This document shows positions 1 through 8,632 of a stretch of DNA of 64,000 bases, one piece after another. The position numbers and the translations under genes are program-made. The notes beneath the pieces are model-generated. The model did not search any database. It worked only from the letters and a program-made list of their open reading frames with translations, and was not told where the DNA came from. The DNA is from Shewanella japonica (lineage in GTDB: Bacteria > Pseudomonadota > Gammaproteobacteria > Enterobacterales > Shewanellaceae), in the NCBI RefSeq assembly GCF_002075795.1, contig NZ_CP020472.1:1533001-1597000 (forward strand), in the 5' to 3' direction. Every line of letters begins with the position of its first letter. The stretch's first letter is position 1.

Positions 1-95
1 ATATGGTTGAACTGTTAAAAAATGAATATGGTATCGATTTAGAAAAAAAGTACTTAGCCGAGCGCTCTGGATTGCCAAAGAAAAAGGCACGGTAA
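1..95 (+). CDS. IS3-family OrfA (C-terminal fragment)
   Basis: The frame enters from the left edge and stops with TAA at 93-95, ending in a lysine-rich tail. The run GAAAAAG at 80-86 is a plausible slippery site: a -1 shift there enters the orfB frame, which is open from about position 74 through 928 and encodes a further helix-turn-helix-like stretch before the first OrfB start codon. In IS3 elements OrfA is the DNA-binding regulator and the OrfAB fusion is the transposase. Too little is visible to name the subgroup. Confidence 0.6.
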   Translation, partial: MVELLKNEYGIDLEKKYLAERSGLPKKKAR

Positions 96-193
96 AGCTA
101 GCGGCAGCGAGTCGGCAATTTAATTTATCAAGACAAGCGATTTACCAGTGGAAACAACGTGCTGAAACAAGAACCGAAAGGCTTAAACCCGTT

Positions 194-928
194 GTGTCGA
201 TGGTGAAGTATTGGCGCCAGTTTATGCCAAGATTGGGGACACGTAAGCTCTACCAGCTCATCAAGCCACAGTTGGTTGAGCAAGGCATAAAACTCGGTCG
301 GGATGGGCTATTTCAATACTTGAAACAGCGAGATATGTTGGTGAAGCCGAGAAAAAATTACACCAAAACAACGAATAGTCATCACTGGCTTAGAAAGCAT
401 CCTAATTTGCTTAAAGACAAGATTGTTGAACGAGTAGAAGAAGTGCTAGTTAGCGACATCACCTACGTGAAATCAGATGAAGGAACACATTACTTATCGC
501 TGGTGACAGACGCATATTCTAGAAAAATAATGGGGTACGAGTTAAGTCATGAGATGAAAGCGAGCGATGTCGTCAAAGCGCTGGATATGACGGTAAAGAG
601 TCGTCAAACAACAGGTCATATCATTCATCACTCAGACAGAGGGATGCAGTATTGCTCAGAGGAATACCAAATGGCATTAGCAGTGAACGGTATGACGCCA
701 TCAATGACGGATGGGTATGACTGCTACCAAAATGCACTGGCTGAGCGTGTGAATGGTATTTTAAAGCATGAGTTTTTGCTTTATCGCTGCCGAACGATGG
801 AGGAGCTCAGGACCTTGGTCAAGGAATCGGTAGCAATTTACAATGAATTACGACCGCATCTTAGTTTAGGGATGAAAACCCCAAACGAGGTGCATGAAAA
901 AGCCAGTAGGGAGTACCAACTGGCTTAA
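194..928 (+). CDS. IS3-family transposase OrfB (DDE integrase core)
   Basis: This is the catalytic domain of an IS3-family transposase. The N-terminal ~60 residues form the HTH_21-like region (RLGTRKLYQLI), followed by an rve integrase core. The DDE triad is visible as the D of VSDITYV, the D of HHSDRG and the E of NALAERVNGILKHE; the usual tail YNELRPHLSLG with P-N-E follows. Possible independent starts are GTG at 194 and ATG at 200, but in most family members the product is made as an OrfAB fusion by -1 frameshifting near 80-86. Length (about 244 residues) is normal and no internal stop is seen, so the gene looks intact from here rightward. Confidence 0.9.
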   Translation: MSMVKYWRQFMPRLGTRKLYQLIKPQLVEQGIKLGRDGLFQYLKQRDMLVKPRKNYTKTTNSHHWLRKHPNLLKDKIVERVEEVLVSDITYVKSDEGTHYLSLVTDAYSRKIMGYELSHEMKASDVVKALDMTVKSRQTTGHIIHHSDRGMQYCSEEYQMALAVNGMTPSMTDGYDCYQNALAERVNGILKHEFLLYRCRTMEELRTLVKESVAIYNELRPHLSLGMKTPNEVHEKASREYQLA

Positions 929-1016
929 CAAAAACCGTCAACCTATTTTAGGACTAGACAAATAAATTTTGGCTCTTACTACATTTGGCTCTTACTAAAA
1001 TTTGCCAATAAACTGA

Positions 1017-2558
1017 TTAATGGTTAGTTGGCTTTTCTAGTTTCTCCATGACTTGCTTCAAGCTAAAGCTCGCGGCTTTTTGTCTTGGAGGATATTCTTT
1101 AAATGTTTCTAAAAATTGAGCCACATAAGCTTGCGCAGGCACTAATAAAAATGCTCTGTCTATTAACCAGTCATAATAGGTATTAGACGTGCGGTCAGCA
1201 GTCTCGTATGGATCCATACGTAGGTTAAATATCTTAGGTAAGCGCAGTTCAACAAAAGGCTCTGCCCATATTTGTAATGTACCTGTTACACGCTGCTCTA
1301 AAAATACTGCTTTCCAGTTTTTATAACGCAGAGCGGCTAAATCACCATCATCAGTGAAGTAAAAGATTTCTTCACGAGGGCCGGTATCTGCCTTGCCTGT
1401 TAGGTAAGGTAAGAAGTTGTAGCCATCAAGATGGTTTTTAAACTTTTTGCCATTGGCGCTATAGCCTTTAAGTAGCTTCTCTTTTACTTTGCTATCGCCA
1501 GCCGCTGCAGCGAAGGTAGGTAGCCAATCCATATGGTGCATAATCTCATTGGAAACGCTACCAGCTTCAATCTTACCTGGCCATCTCACCATCGCAGGAA
1601 CACGGAATGCGCCTTCCCAGCTGGTATTTTTCTCACTTCTAAACGGAGTTAAACCCGCATCTGGCCATGTGTTCATGTGTGGGCCATTATCGGTTGAGTA
1701 AAATACGATCGTGTTATCTTTGATACCTAGCTTATCGACAGTTTTAAGCAGTTGACCAACATGGTTATCATGCTCAATCATACCGTCAGCATAATTACTG
1801 ACGCCGCTTGCTCCACGAAGTTCAGGCTTAATATGGGTACGGAAATGCATACGTGTTCCGTTCCACCATACAAAGAATGGTTTTTTCGATTTTACACTTT
1901 TTTCCATGAAGTCAATTGCCGCCGAAACGGTTTCATCATCAATGGTTTCCATTCTTTTTTTCGTTAATGGGCCAGTATCTTCAATCTTGCCATCAGCTGA
2001 TGATTTGATAACGCCTCGAGGTCCAAATTTCTTTAAGAATTCAGGATCTTTTGGGTAATCAACGTTTTCAGGTTCTTCTTCAGCATTAAGGTGATAAAGG
2101 TTTCCTAAAAATTCATCAAAACCATGGGCAGTAGGTAAGAACTCATCTTTGTCACCTAAATGGTTCTTACCAAATTGACCCGTGGCATAACCCATAGGCT
2201 TTAAGATTTCCGCTATGGTGGCATCTTCTGCTTGTAAGCCAATATCAGCACCAGGCAAACCAACTTTACTTAATCCAGTACGAAACACGCTTTGACCTGT
2301 AATAAAGGTAGAACGGCCCGCTGTACAAGACTGTTCACCATAATAATCAGTGAACATTAACCCTTCTTTGGCGATACTATCAATATTTGGCGTTTGATAA
2401 CCCATCAAACCAAATGTATAAGCACTGACATTTGCTTGCCCAATGTCATCGCCCCATATGACGAGAATATTCGGTTTACTAGCAGCGGTAGCACTGGCTG
2501 ATAGCATTCCTAATGTTATCGCAGCAGTGACTCCGAGGAGTTTTTTCATTCTTACCAT
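1017..2558 (-). CDS. Exported arylsulfatase (formylglycine-dependent)
   Basis: Sulfatase of 513 residues that hydrolyses sulfate esters, probably in the periplasm: residues 1-26 are a clear signal peptide ending ATA-A. After it comes the metal-binding N-terminal pattern ILVIWGDDIG (the two Asp bind Ca/Mg). The modification motif is C78-T-A-G-R, the C-x-A-x-R form in which Cys is converted to formylglycine, so a maturase is needed from elsewhere in the genome. Further family marks are FGKNHLGD, the metal site in STDNGPHMNTWPDAG, and a Lys in FRSEKNTSWEGAFRVP. The start ATG has AAGGA seven bases upstream. Substrate cannot be told from sequence. It stands alone, convergent with the insertion sequence. 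Confidence 0.93.
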   Translation of the reverse strand: MVRMKKLLGVTAAITLGMLSASATAASKPNILVIWGDDIGQANVSAYTFGLMGYQTPNIDSIAKEGLMFTDYYGEQSCTAGRSTFITGQSVFRTGLSKVGLPGADIGLQAEDATIAEILKPMGYATGQFGKNHLGDKDEFLPTAHGFDEFLGNLYHLNAEEEPENVDYPKDPEFLKKFGPRGVIKSSADGKIEDTGPLTKKRMETIDDETVSAAIDFMEKSVKSKKPFFVWWNGTRMHFRTHIKPELRGASGVSNYADGMIEHDNHVGQLLKTVDKLGIKDNTIVFYSTDNGPHMNTWPDAGLTPFRSEKNTSWEGAFRVPAMVRWPGKIEAGSVSNEIMHHMDWLPTFAAAAGDSKVKEKLLKGYSANGKKFKNHLDGYNFLPYLTGKADTGPREEIFYFTDDGDLAALRYKNWKAVFLEQRVTGTLQIWAEPFVELRLPKIFNLRMDPYETADRTSNTYYDWLIDRAFLLVPAQAYVAQFLETFKEYPPRQKAASFSLKQVMEKLEKPTNH

Positions 2559-2850
2559 TTTTATTTCCTTATATGATTGAAGAGCTGTGTAGATTTTTTG
2601 AACACAAGTTATAAGTTAACAGCTAAATTAGCGATTAAACAAGTAACTACGAGATTGTTTACATAAAGGTGAGGAAATATCAGTATATGCACTGATAGAA
2701 ATTTTGCTTAATAATCCGGCAAATTAGTCAGACAAATAAATGATGAGGTGAATGGTTACTTTATTAAATGATAAAAGGGCAGTTCGGGATGGGTGAAATA
2801 GTAAAAATTAGATACAAAAAAGCCACTCATTTGAGTGGCTATTCTGTATA
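2559..2850. other. Intergenic region between the arylsulfatase and the tRNA cassette
   Basis: AT-rich sequence that should hold the arylsulfatase promoter (minus strand) and, at its right end, the terminator of the upstream tRNA cassette. No open frame of interest is seen on either strand. Confidence 0.5.
2815..2840 (-). terminator. Rho-independent terminator of tRNA cassette 1
   Basis: Read on the minus strand, the stem AGCCACTC / GAGTGGCT with an AAAT loop is followed by TTTTTTG, directly after the tRNA-Thr gene. Confidence 0.85.
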
Positions 2851-2926
<76 letters not shown>

Positions 2927-2933
2927 TAAATTG

Positions 2934-3009
2934 TGGTGCCCGAACCCGGAATCGAACCAGGGACACGAGGATTTTCAATCCTCTGCTCTACCGACTGAGC
3001 TATTCGGGC
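2934..3009 (-). tRNA. tRNA-Phe(GAA), copy 1
   Basis: 76-nt cloverleaf on the minus strand. Acceptor GCCCGAA pairs with TTCGGGC, followed by A and encoded CCA. The anticodon loop within GATTGAAAATC gives GAA (phenylalanine). It is first in the transcript, seven bases ahead of tRNA-Thr. The sequence is identical to the second copy. Confidence 0.96.
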
Positions 3010-3091
3010 AACTAAACTAAGCGTTAGTTAACTACTTCAAACAAGAAACTAACTTGGTCATTAATGTCTGTGCCGTTTGGAGTGCGCACAT

Positions 3092-3118
3092 ACTATAGTC
3101 ATGGTGATTATCGTGCAA
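3092..3118 (-). promoter_or_regulatory. Probable promoter of tRNA cassette 1
   Basis: On the minus strand TTGCAC, 15 bases, TATAGT, then a GC-rich ATGTGCGC start region, as expected for stringently controlled tRNA promoters. The block GTAAAAAGCACTTGC over the -35 is shared with cassette 2 although the spacer between -35 and -10 differs, which supports its being functional. The 15-base spacer is short, so the exact boxes may be off by a base or two. Confidence 0.55.
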
Positions 3119-3372
3119 GTGCTTTTTACGCTTTTATATTCGATCAATCAATAAAACAGCAATTTTGTGTTTTATTGGATTAAATTTGAACTAAACACAC
3201 TACGAAATCGTTGTTTGGTACTGTAGGAGTATGAGTAGGCATAGAAGTAATAGTAAGAGTATAAGACTAGTGGAAGCTGGTGCTGTAATTTTGATGAATT
3301 CTATTGTCCTCTAGTCGCTAGCGAAATAAATACACCTTTACGATGGGAAATGGGACAAGTTAGTATCAAATT
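3119..3372. other. Spacer between the two tRNA cassettes
   Basis: About 250 bases of AT-rich sequence not shared with the other side of the duplication. I see no gene in it. Confidence 0.5.
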
Positions 3373-3380
3373 TTAGACAC

Positions 3381-3405
3381 AAAAAAGCCACTCATTTGAG
3401 TGGCT
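3381..3405 (-). terminator. Rho-independent terminator of tRNA cassette 2
   Basis: Same AGCCACTC / GAGTGGCT stem and T-tract as the copy 1 terminator. Confidence 0.85.
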
Positions 3406-3415
3406 ATTCTGTATA

Positions 3416-3491
<76 letters not shown>

Positions 3492-3498
3492 TAAATTG

Positions 3499-3574
3499 TG
3501 GTGCCCGAACCCGGAATCGAACCAGGGACACGAGGATTTTCAATCCTCTGCTCTACCGACTGAGCTATTCGGGC
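3499..3574 (-). tRNA. tRNA-Phe(GAA), copy 2
   Basis: Identical to the tRNA-Phe at 2934-3009: 76 nt, anticodon GAA, CCA encoded. First gene of the second cassette. Confidence 0.96.
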
Positions 3575-3902
3575 AACTAAACTAAGCGTTAGTTAACTAC
3601 TTCAAACAAGAAACTAACTTGGTCATTAGTGTCTGTGCCGTTTGGAGTGCGCACATATTATAGGGATGGTTTTATTGACGCAAGTGCTTTTTACAAGTTT
3701 TTTATTGTTCGGCTAGTAAATGTTCAAAATGCATGTTTTTTGTCAATATAAAACTCGGCATTGTTAGAAATAACCAGCTTACTTGGTATTCGGCATTTTA
3801 TAAATGTTCTAAAAAATCGAATGATTGTAGCGAAATTTAGCCATTTTATTTTATATTTTTATCTATAAACTCATTTCTATCAAATATGAGGGATGACGAA
3901 AC
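3575..3902. other. Intergenic region between tRNA cassette 2 and cytochrome b561
   Basis: Holds the cassette 2 leader and promoter at its left end (to about 3695). The rest is AT-rich and should include the promoter of the rightward cytochrome b561 gene. No gene is seen. Confidence 0.5.
3657..3683 (-). promoter_or_regulatory. Probable promoter of tRNA cassette 2
   Basis: Minus strand TTGCGT, 15 bases, TATAAT, followed by ATGTGCGC. The upstream element GTAAAAAGCACTTGC is shared with cassette 1. Confidence 0.6.
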
Positions 3903-4457
3903 ATGTTGGTCAATACACGAGATGGATATGGCTTATTCACAATATTACTTCACTGGGTTAGCGCATTAACCATTTTAGGTTTATTTGGTTTAGGTTTTTG
4001 GATGGTGGATTTATCGTATTACAGCAGCTGGTATCAAACTGCGCCTAATATCCATAAAAGTGTCGGAGTACTGCTACTTGGTTTAACACTTATACGCATC
4101 CTATGGCGTTTTATCTCTGTCACAACACAGGCTAACTCATCACACAAACATTGGGAAAAACAGGCCGCCAAATGGACTCATAGGGCATTTTATCTATTGA
4201 TGCTACTGATAATGATAAGTGGCATTTTGATTTCCACAGCCGACGGCAGGGGAGTAATGGTATTTGATTGGTTTGAATTACCTGGTTTGGGTAGCTTTAT
4301 CACTAATCAAGAAGACATTGCAGGTGTTATTCACCAATATCTTGCATACGGGTTAATTGCTTTGGTTGTGATTCATGCCGCTGGAGCGATTAAACATCAA
4401 CTTATTGATAAAGATAGCACCCTGACAAGAATGATAAAACCCGTAAAACCGAAGTAG
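3903..4457 (+). CDS. Cytochrome b561 family membrane protein
   Basis: Inner-membrane di-heme b-type cytochrome of 184 residues, the normal size for the bacterial YodB/CybB group. Four membrane segments are visible (about 14-34, 50-69, 90-111, 140-163). Candidate heme ligands are the histidines in LLHWVSAL, NIHKSVG, WTHRAFYL and VIHAAGAIKHQ. Such proteins pass electrons between the quinone pool and periplasmic partners. It is followed after 88 bases by an exported YceI-family protein, and b561-YceI pairs are recurrent, YceI being a lipocalin-like isoprenoid binder. The functional link here is inferred from adjacency. Confidence 0.9.
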   Translation: MLVNTRDGYGLFTILLHWVSALTILGLFGLGFWMVDLSYYSSWYQTAPNIHKSVGVLLLGLTLIRILWRFISVTTQANSSHKHWEKQAAKWTHRAFYLLMLLIMISGILISTADGRGVMVFDWFELPGLGSFITNQEDIAGVIHQYLAYGLIALVVIHAAGAIKHQLIDKDSTLTRMIKPVKPK

Positions 4458-4545
4458 CCTATCGAGTACTTATTTCACTCAAGCGTTGGAAAATTATACT
4501 TCATCACTTTTAATCACATGATTAATTTATATAAAGGAATACATA

Positions 4546-5121
4546 ATGAAAAAGCAACTGATTAGCACGGTATTTGGCGCCATCTTGTTGGTACCTGCAA
4601 TGGCCAATGCTGCTGACTACAAAATTGATACCCAAGGAGCGCATGCGTCAATCCAATTTAAGGTCAATCATTTAGGGTATAGCTTTGTGACAGGCCGCTT
4701 TAACGATTTTAGTGGTGACTTTAGCTACGATGCTAATACGGTCAACGATACTAAGGTTAAAGTAACCATTAATACAACCAGTGTTGATTCAAATCATGCA
4801 GAGCGTGATAAGCATTTACGTGGAAGTGATTTTTTAAATACGGGTGAATTTCCTAAGGCCGAGTTTGTATCAACGACAGTTGAAGATAAAGGCAATGGGA
4901 AAGTGGTCGTAAATGGTAACTTAACGCTAAACGGCGTGACCAAACCTGTGGCAATCGATGCGACAGTCATTGGTGAAGGTAAAGACCCATGGGGTGGTTA
5001 TCGAGCAGGTTTTGCAGGTACGACAGAATTTGCAATGAAAGATTTTGGGATAAAAATGGACCTAGGCCCAGCTTCAGCAAATGTGAGCTTAGATCTCGTT
5101 ATTGAAGGGATTAAACAATAA
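4546..5121 (+). CDS. YceI-family periplasmic protein
   Basis: Exported 191-residue YceI protein. The signal peptide covers residues 1-22 (MKKQ start, ANA-A cleavage) and mature YceI opens with the typical YKIDTQGAHASIQFKVNHLG. The family folds as a lipocalin-like barrel and binds long polyisoprenoids such as quinone. Later family marks are the N-H-A-E-R-D-K-H-L-R-G-S-D-F segment, F-P-K-A-E-F and LTLNGVTKP. AAGGAA lies 8 bases before the ATG. It is probably co-transcribed with the b561 gene and is followed by a terminator hairpin. Confidence 0.93.
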   Translation: MKKQLISTVFGAILLVPAMANAADYKIDTQGAHASIQFKVNHLGYSFVTGRFNDFSGDFSYDANTVNDTKVKVTINTTSVDSNHAERDKHLRGSDFLNTGEFPKAEFVSTTVEDKGNGKVVVNGNLTLNGVTKPVAIDATVIGEGKDPWGGYRAGFAGTTEFAMKDFGIKMDLGPASANVSLDLVIEGIKQ

Positions 5122-5177
5122 CGTCAATTGCGCAATCGAATACTTAATCGACTGAAAAAAGATTAGTCGGGCTATTC

Positions 5178-5215
5178 ACAAAAACGCCACTCAGTTATTG
5201 AGCGGCGTTTTTTGT
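5178..5215 (+). terminator. Terminator after the b561-yceI pair
   Basis: Stem AACGCC-A-CTCA / TGAG-C-GGCGTT, with a GTTAT loop and one mismatch, followed by TTTTTTG. Confidence 0.75.
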
Positions 5216-5236
5216 ATGTCAGTGTAGGTGGATTGG

Positions 5237-6097
5237 CTAATTTTGCTTGTTAGTTAATATAATATGGCCAAATACATTGGCATCTTTATACCCTCGATTC
5301 ATATCGCCATTCACGGCTTTGATGGGGTGAGAGCCAATAAAGTTTTCCCTCGTTTTACTGCCGTCGTTATCACAATAAGCCAGCATAAATCCGAGTTTTT
5401 TATTACCGCTGAGGGTGACTGGCGATACTTGATGGTCATCAAATGCTGTTAATGAATCATTATAATTGTCAGGGAATACCTTAATTGCCATTTCCCAATA
5501 CACTTTTTGTGGGTTGGCCTCATCGCGAGACCAAACAGTTGTAATATGTTCATTAAATGTCATTGCTTGTTTTTGAGTTGAAAAATCGGCAACTTGTCTG
5601 TCTAAAGCAACATGATAAGCAAAGGCGTTGTGGCTAAATTGATGTTCACCACCCGAGGCATCTTCATCTAAAAACACTTCAACGGTATCGTCATCCCAAT
5701 ACAGCACAGTTGGATCCGCGGTTTGATCAAATAACACATCATCAATGACTTCAGTGAGTAGATAGAGCGTGTCTTCGCGCCAAAGCAACTTGTAGCGACC
5801 ACTAAAATCATTTTTATCTATTGCAGCACCAATGATCATGTTATCGATTGGGTGCCAGTTTGCATGTTGCCAATCCGCGTCATTCGGGACTCCATCAATG
5901 TTAATTTTTTCATTGGCATAATTGACCATAATAGGTTGATGGACATACTCAGTGAACCTGTCTTCAGTAGTGGCTTGCACACTGTACGATGAAAAAAACG
6001 CTGGGAGTACGAGCAGTGATATCGCTGCTTGTGTAATATGCTTTTGGGTGAATGTCAGTCTTGTTATGAAGGAGACATGTTTGTTGAACCATTCCAT
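5237..6097 (-). CDS. Exported CBM9-like carbohydrate-binding protein
   Basis: Secreted protein of about 286 residues related to family 9 carbohydrate-binding modules (PF06452-like). After a hydrophobic export segment (AAISLLVLPAFFSSYSVQA) the domain starts with INIDGVPNDADWQHA and continues with LYLLTEVIDDVLFD, YWDDDTVEVFLDEDASGG and FGFMLAYCDNDG-type strands, the usual CBM9 order. No catalytic domain is attached. I chose the ATG at 6097 because the upstream in-frame start at 6169 is a TTG giving an implausibly long leader. It is last in a minus-strand run after the symporter and the GH94 enzyme, which suggests it binds the sugar the cluster uses. Confidence 0.75.
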   Translation of the reverse strand: MEWFNKHVSFITRLTFTQKHITQAAISLLVLPAFFSSYSVQATTEDRFTEYVHQPIMVNYANEKINIDGVPNDADWQHANWHPIDNMIIGAAIDKNDFSGRYKLLWREDTLYLLTEVIDDVLFDQTADPTVLYWDDDTVEVFLDEDASGGEHQFSHNAFAYHVALDRQVADFSTQKQAMTFNEHITTVWSRDEANPQKVYWEMAIKVFPDNYNDSLTAFDDHQVSPVTLSGNKKLGFMLAYCDNDGSKTRENFIGSHPIKAVNGDMNRGYKDANVFGHIILTNKQN

Positions 6098-6250
6098 AGT
6101 GTTAATCCGTGTTAGTTTAACCGCAGACGAGAATTGATATGTTACCGCGGTTGATGTCGATGTTATCAACCAGTAGCTTACCTAGATTGAATAGCGTAAA
6201 GCTATCAATTCAATCATCTAATTTTTCATATTGGCGAGTCATTCTTGAAT

Positions 6251-8629
6251 CTAGCTTATAGGCAGTAATACTTTTAACCGGTATGTTTGCTTAGGTAAAA
6301 CATCAAAATTAAACTCGCCATTGGCATCGCTTTCTAGTGGCACATCATCAACCCAAACTTGTTGTGTAGTAACAGTGGTTGTGTGACTTACCTGCATCGT
6401 TATTTGGGCTTGTCTGAATCGTCGACAGACATGTAGCTCTGGCCATGATTTAGGTAACTGAGGCTTTATCTTTATCCCCTTTGAAGTGCCTTTAAGGCCA
6501 ACGAGTTGCTCAATAACAATGCGATAGATCCATGCAACGGTACCAGTATTAAATAATTGACTCGATTTACCAGCATCTTCAGGGAACTGAAAATACGCTC
6601 CACGAAAGTAATTAGGGATAAAGACGGGTAGTTGCCCACGAGAGAGGGCATTTGCTTCTGATTCTGCACAAATCATTGTATGCAGTAATTCAAATGCAGC
6701 TTCGGTTTCACCTCGCTCAAATAGGGCGAAAATATAGAAAGCACCAGCATGGTTGTAAACTGAACCGTTTTCACCAGTACCAGGAAATTTCTGGGTTAAG
6801 CGACCAACTTCTTCATTCATATGGGTGTAGCTAGGCGCAAGCATCATCATGCCAAACGGCGTTTGGAGTTGTTGTTTTATCTGCAACTTCATTTTCTGCC
6901 ATTGGTTGTTATCGATAGCACCAGATAGCATTGCAAAACTTTGCGGGTTGAGATAAATCCTGCCTTCTTGATTTTGACTCACACCGAAACAGTTTCCAGC
7001 ATCGGTAATGCCTCTAGCAAACCATTCACCGTCCCAGCAATGCTGATTCACAACTTGGTTTATTGTACTCGCTTGCTGTAATAATGATTCGGCAAGGCTA
7101 GCTTTACCTGTTGATTTAGCAACGTTAGACCATAACCTCATGGCGTAAGCACTGGCTAAGCTTAACCAGCTCGATACGCCTTTACCTTGATATCCCACCA
7201 TATTCATCGGATCGCACCAATCACCTTGATTGATGTAATTCAGACCACGTTGATCTCGTTGAGACCATAAAAATGTCAATGCCAATTCAATATGCTCGAA
7301 AACTGTTTTAGGCGCTATGTCATCTGCAAACGGAATAGGCTGGTGTAAGAATTCATAATCTGCTGTTTCGTCAAGATATGCGGTAATACAAATAACTAAC
7401 CAGACACAATGATCCGTATGTGGGATTTGGTTGATATATTTAAGTTCAGATTCTGGGTTTAATAAAATACCATCAGGCATTTTACCGCTACTATTTTGCT
7501 GCGATAACGCCTTAACGAATGCGGCTTTTGTTTCATCAGGCTTGAGGTAAACCATTCCCATTGCATCTTGAAGGTAGTTTCTTGTTTGTGGATCTGTACT
7601 TAACCGATTGACATCACCATGGTAAAAAACTTGCCTTGGTAACCAGTGATTAATAAAGTTATCAAATTCCTTATTAGGGCTACTTATACTCAGTTGTTGG
7701 TCAGCTTGAGCGATGTACTCTTGGTATTGTTTGTTAATTTTTTCTCGTTTCTCAGGAGATCCCAAATAGTGTTGCTGTAATTGCTTGGCTTCAAGCTTAT
7801 CTTTTACAGGGGCAAAAACAAAGTTGGCTTGAAAGTGCTGCTCCGTTTGCAAAGGTAAATCAAAATGCATCACAGCAACCGGTGTTTGGTAATGAGCAGG
7901 TTTAGATGCTAATGCTCGATTGATGATAGCATCAGGATTATTGAGCCCTCCTTCACCTTCAAATGCTGCTTGGCGAGTTTCGTAACTTGTCGGGGCAATA
8001 TCACTCATTAATACCGTTGTGTCTTTAAAATCTTGATGTGCAAAGTATTGTTCTATTTTTTGATACGGTGTTACTGACTCACACAAAATGGCATTTAACT
8101 CTGTATCAAAATGTGCAGATTGGTTCATCCATGACATATAACCCACTGGGAAGTAACTGTAGATACTCAAGTCACGTGAGCGACCACTATTGTTTGTGAT
8201 ATTAAGTTGCCAAAGTTCAGCGCAATCAGTAGTAGTTAATGTAAGTGATAACTCACAAACGATATCAAGGTGAGTGATGTGCCAGCTGATTTTTTCTTTT
8301 TCGACAATAAACTCAAAAGAGTCAGTAGCTTGCTTGACGGGGGCATAAGGAATAGAAAACAACTCACCAGATTGATTATCTTTTATATAAAAGAATCTTC
8401 CTGGATGATGGCTAAAATATGGATGCTCAGGCTGCATAAAAGTTTTAGCTTCAAGAGCAGGGCCATGAGCATATTTTGCAGGCTCGGGTTGCATAAATTG
8501 GGCAACGGCATAGCCACGACAATTCATTTGAATCATCATTTTTTTATTCCATAAAAAGCCACAAGCATTTGGCATACTTGTTGGGCTGTTTAGGCTGACT
8601 GCACCGTTTGCCTGATGGTAAGTGATCAC
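6251..8629 (-). CDS. GH94 glycoside phosphorylase (cellobionic acid phosphorylase-like)
   Basis: Cytoplasmic enzyme of 792 residues that cleaves a beta-linked disaccharide with phosphate, releasing a sugar 1-phosphate. The GH94 layout is clear: an N-terminal beta-sandwich (about 1-300), a helical linker, an (alpha/alpha)6 barrel with the catalytic acid D473 in GDWCDPMNMVGYQGKGVS, then KFPGTGENGSVYNHAG and a C-terminal jelly-roll. The CDPMNMVG form differs from the GDWND of cellobiose phosphorylases and matches my recollection of 4-O-beta-glucosyl-gluconate (cellobionic acid) phosphorylases; that specificity is inferred. The start is GTG, three bases after the symporter stop, with AGGA 7 bases upstream, so the two are translationally coupled. 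Confidence 0.85.
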   Translation of the reverse strand: MITYHQANGAVSLNSPTSMPNACGFLWNKKMMIQMNCRGYAVAQFMQPEPAKYAHGPALEAKTFMQPEHPYFSHHPGRFFYIKDNQSGELFSIPYAPVKQATDSFEFIVEKEKISWHITHLDIVCELSLTLTTTDCAELWQLNITNNSGRSRDLSIYSYFPVGYMSWMNQSAHFDTELNAILCESVTPYQKIEQYFAHQDFKDTTVLMSDIAPTSYETRQAAFEGEGGLNNPDAIINRALASKPAHYQTPVAVMHFDLPLQTEQHFQANFVFAPVKDKLEAKQLQQHYLGSPEKREKINKQYQEYIAQADQQLSISSPNKEFDNFINHWLPRQVFYHGDVNRLSTDPQTRNYLQDAMGMVYLKPDETKAAFVKALSQQNSSGKMPDGILLNPESELKYINQIPHTDHCVWLVICITAYLDETADYEFLHQPIPFADDIAPKTVFEHIELALTFLWSQRDQRGLNYINQGDWCDPMNMVGYQGKGVSSWLSLASAYAMRLWSNVAKSTGKASLAESLLQQASTINQVVNQHCWDGEWFARGITDAGNCFGVSQNQEGRIYLNPQSFAMLSGAIDNNQWQKMKLQIKQQLQTPFGMMMLAPSYTHMNEEVGRLTQKFPGTGENGSVYNHAGAFYIFALFERGETEAAFELLHTMICAESEANALSRGQLPVFIPNYFRGAYFQFPEDAGKSSQLFNTGTVAWIYRIVIEQLVGLKGTSKGIKIKPQLPKSWPELHVCRRFRQAQITMQVSHTTTVTTQQVWVDDVPLESDANGEFNFDVLPKQTYRLKVLLPIS

Positions 8630-8632
8630 TAT

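Larger units (their letters stand above)
1..960 (+). mobile_element. IS3-family insertion sequence, right part only
   Basis: The left end lies outside the window. The visible part holds the end of orfA, all of orfB, and a right terminus at 933-960 whose inward-reading strand begins TGTCTAGTCC, giving the TG...CA ends usual for IS3 elements. The two reading frames overlap in the -1 arrangement typical of the family. Target duplication cannot be checked. The element ends 57 bases from the stop codon of the convergent arylsulfatase gene, so it sits in the intergenic space and does not interrupt that gene. Confidence 0.85.

Noticed and set aside
966..997. 14-base repeat TTTGGCTCTTACTA next to the IS end
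   Set aside because: Two copies 16 bases apart, partly outside the element; too small to interpret and not a target duplication that can be tested here.
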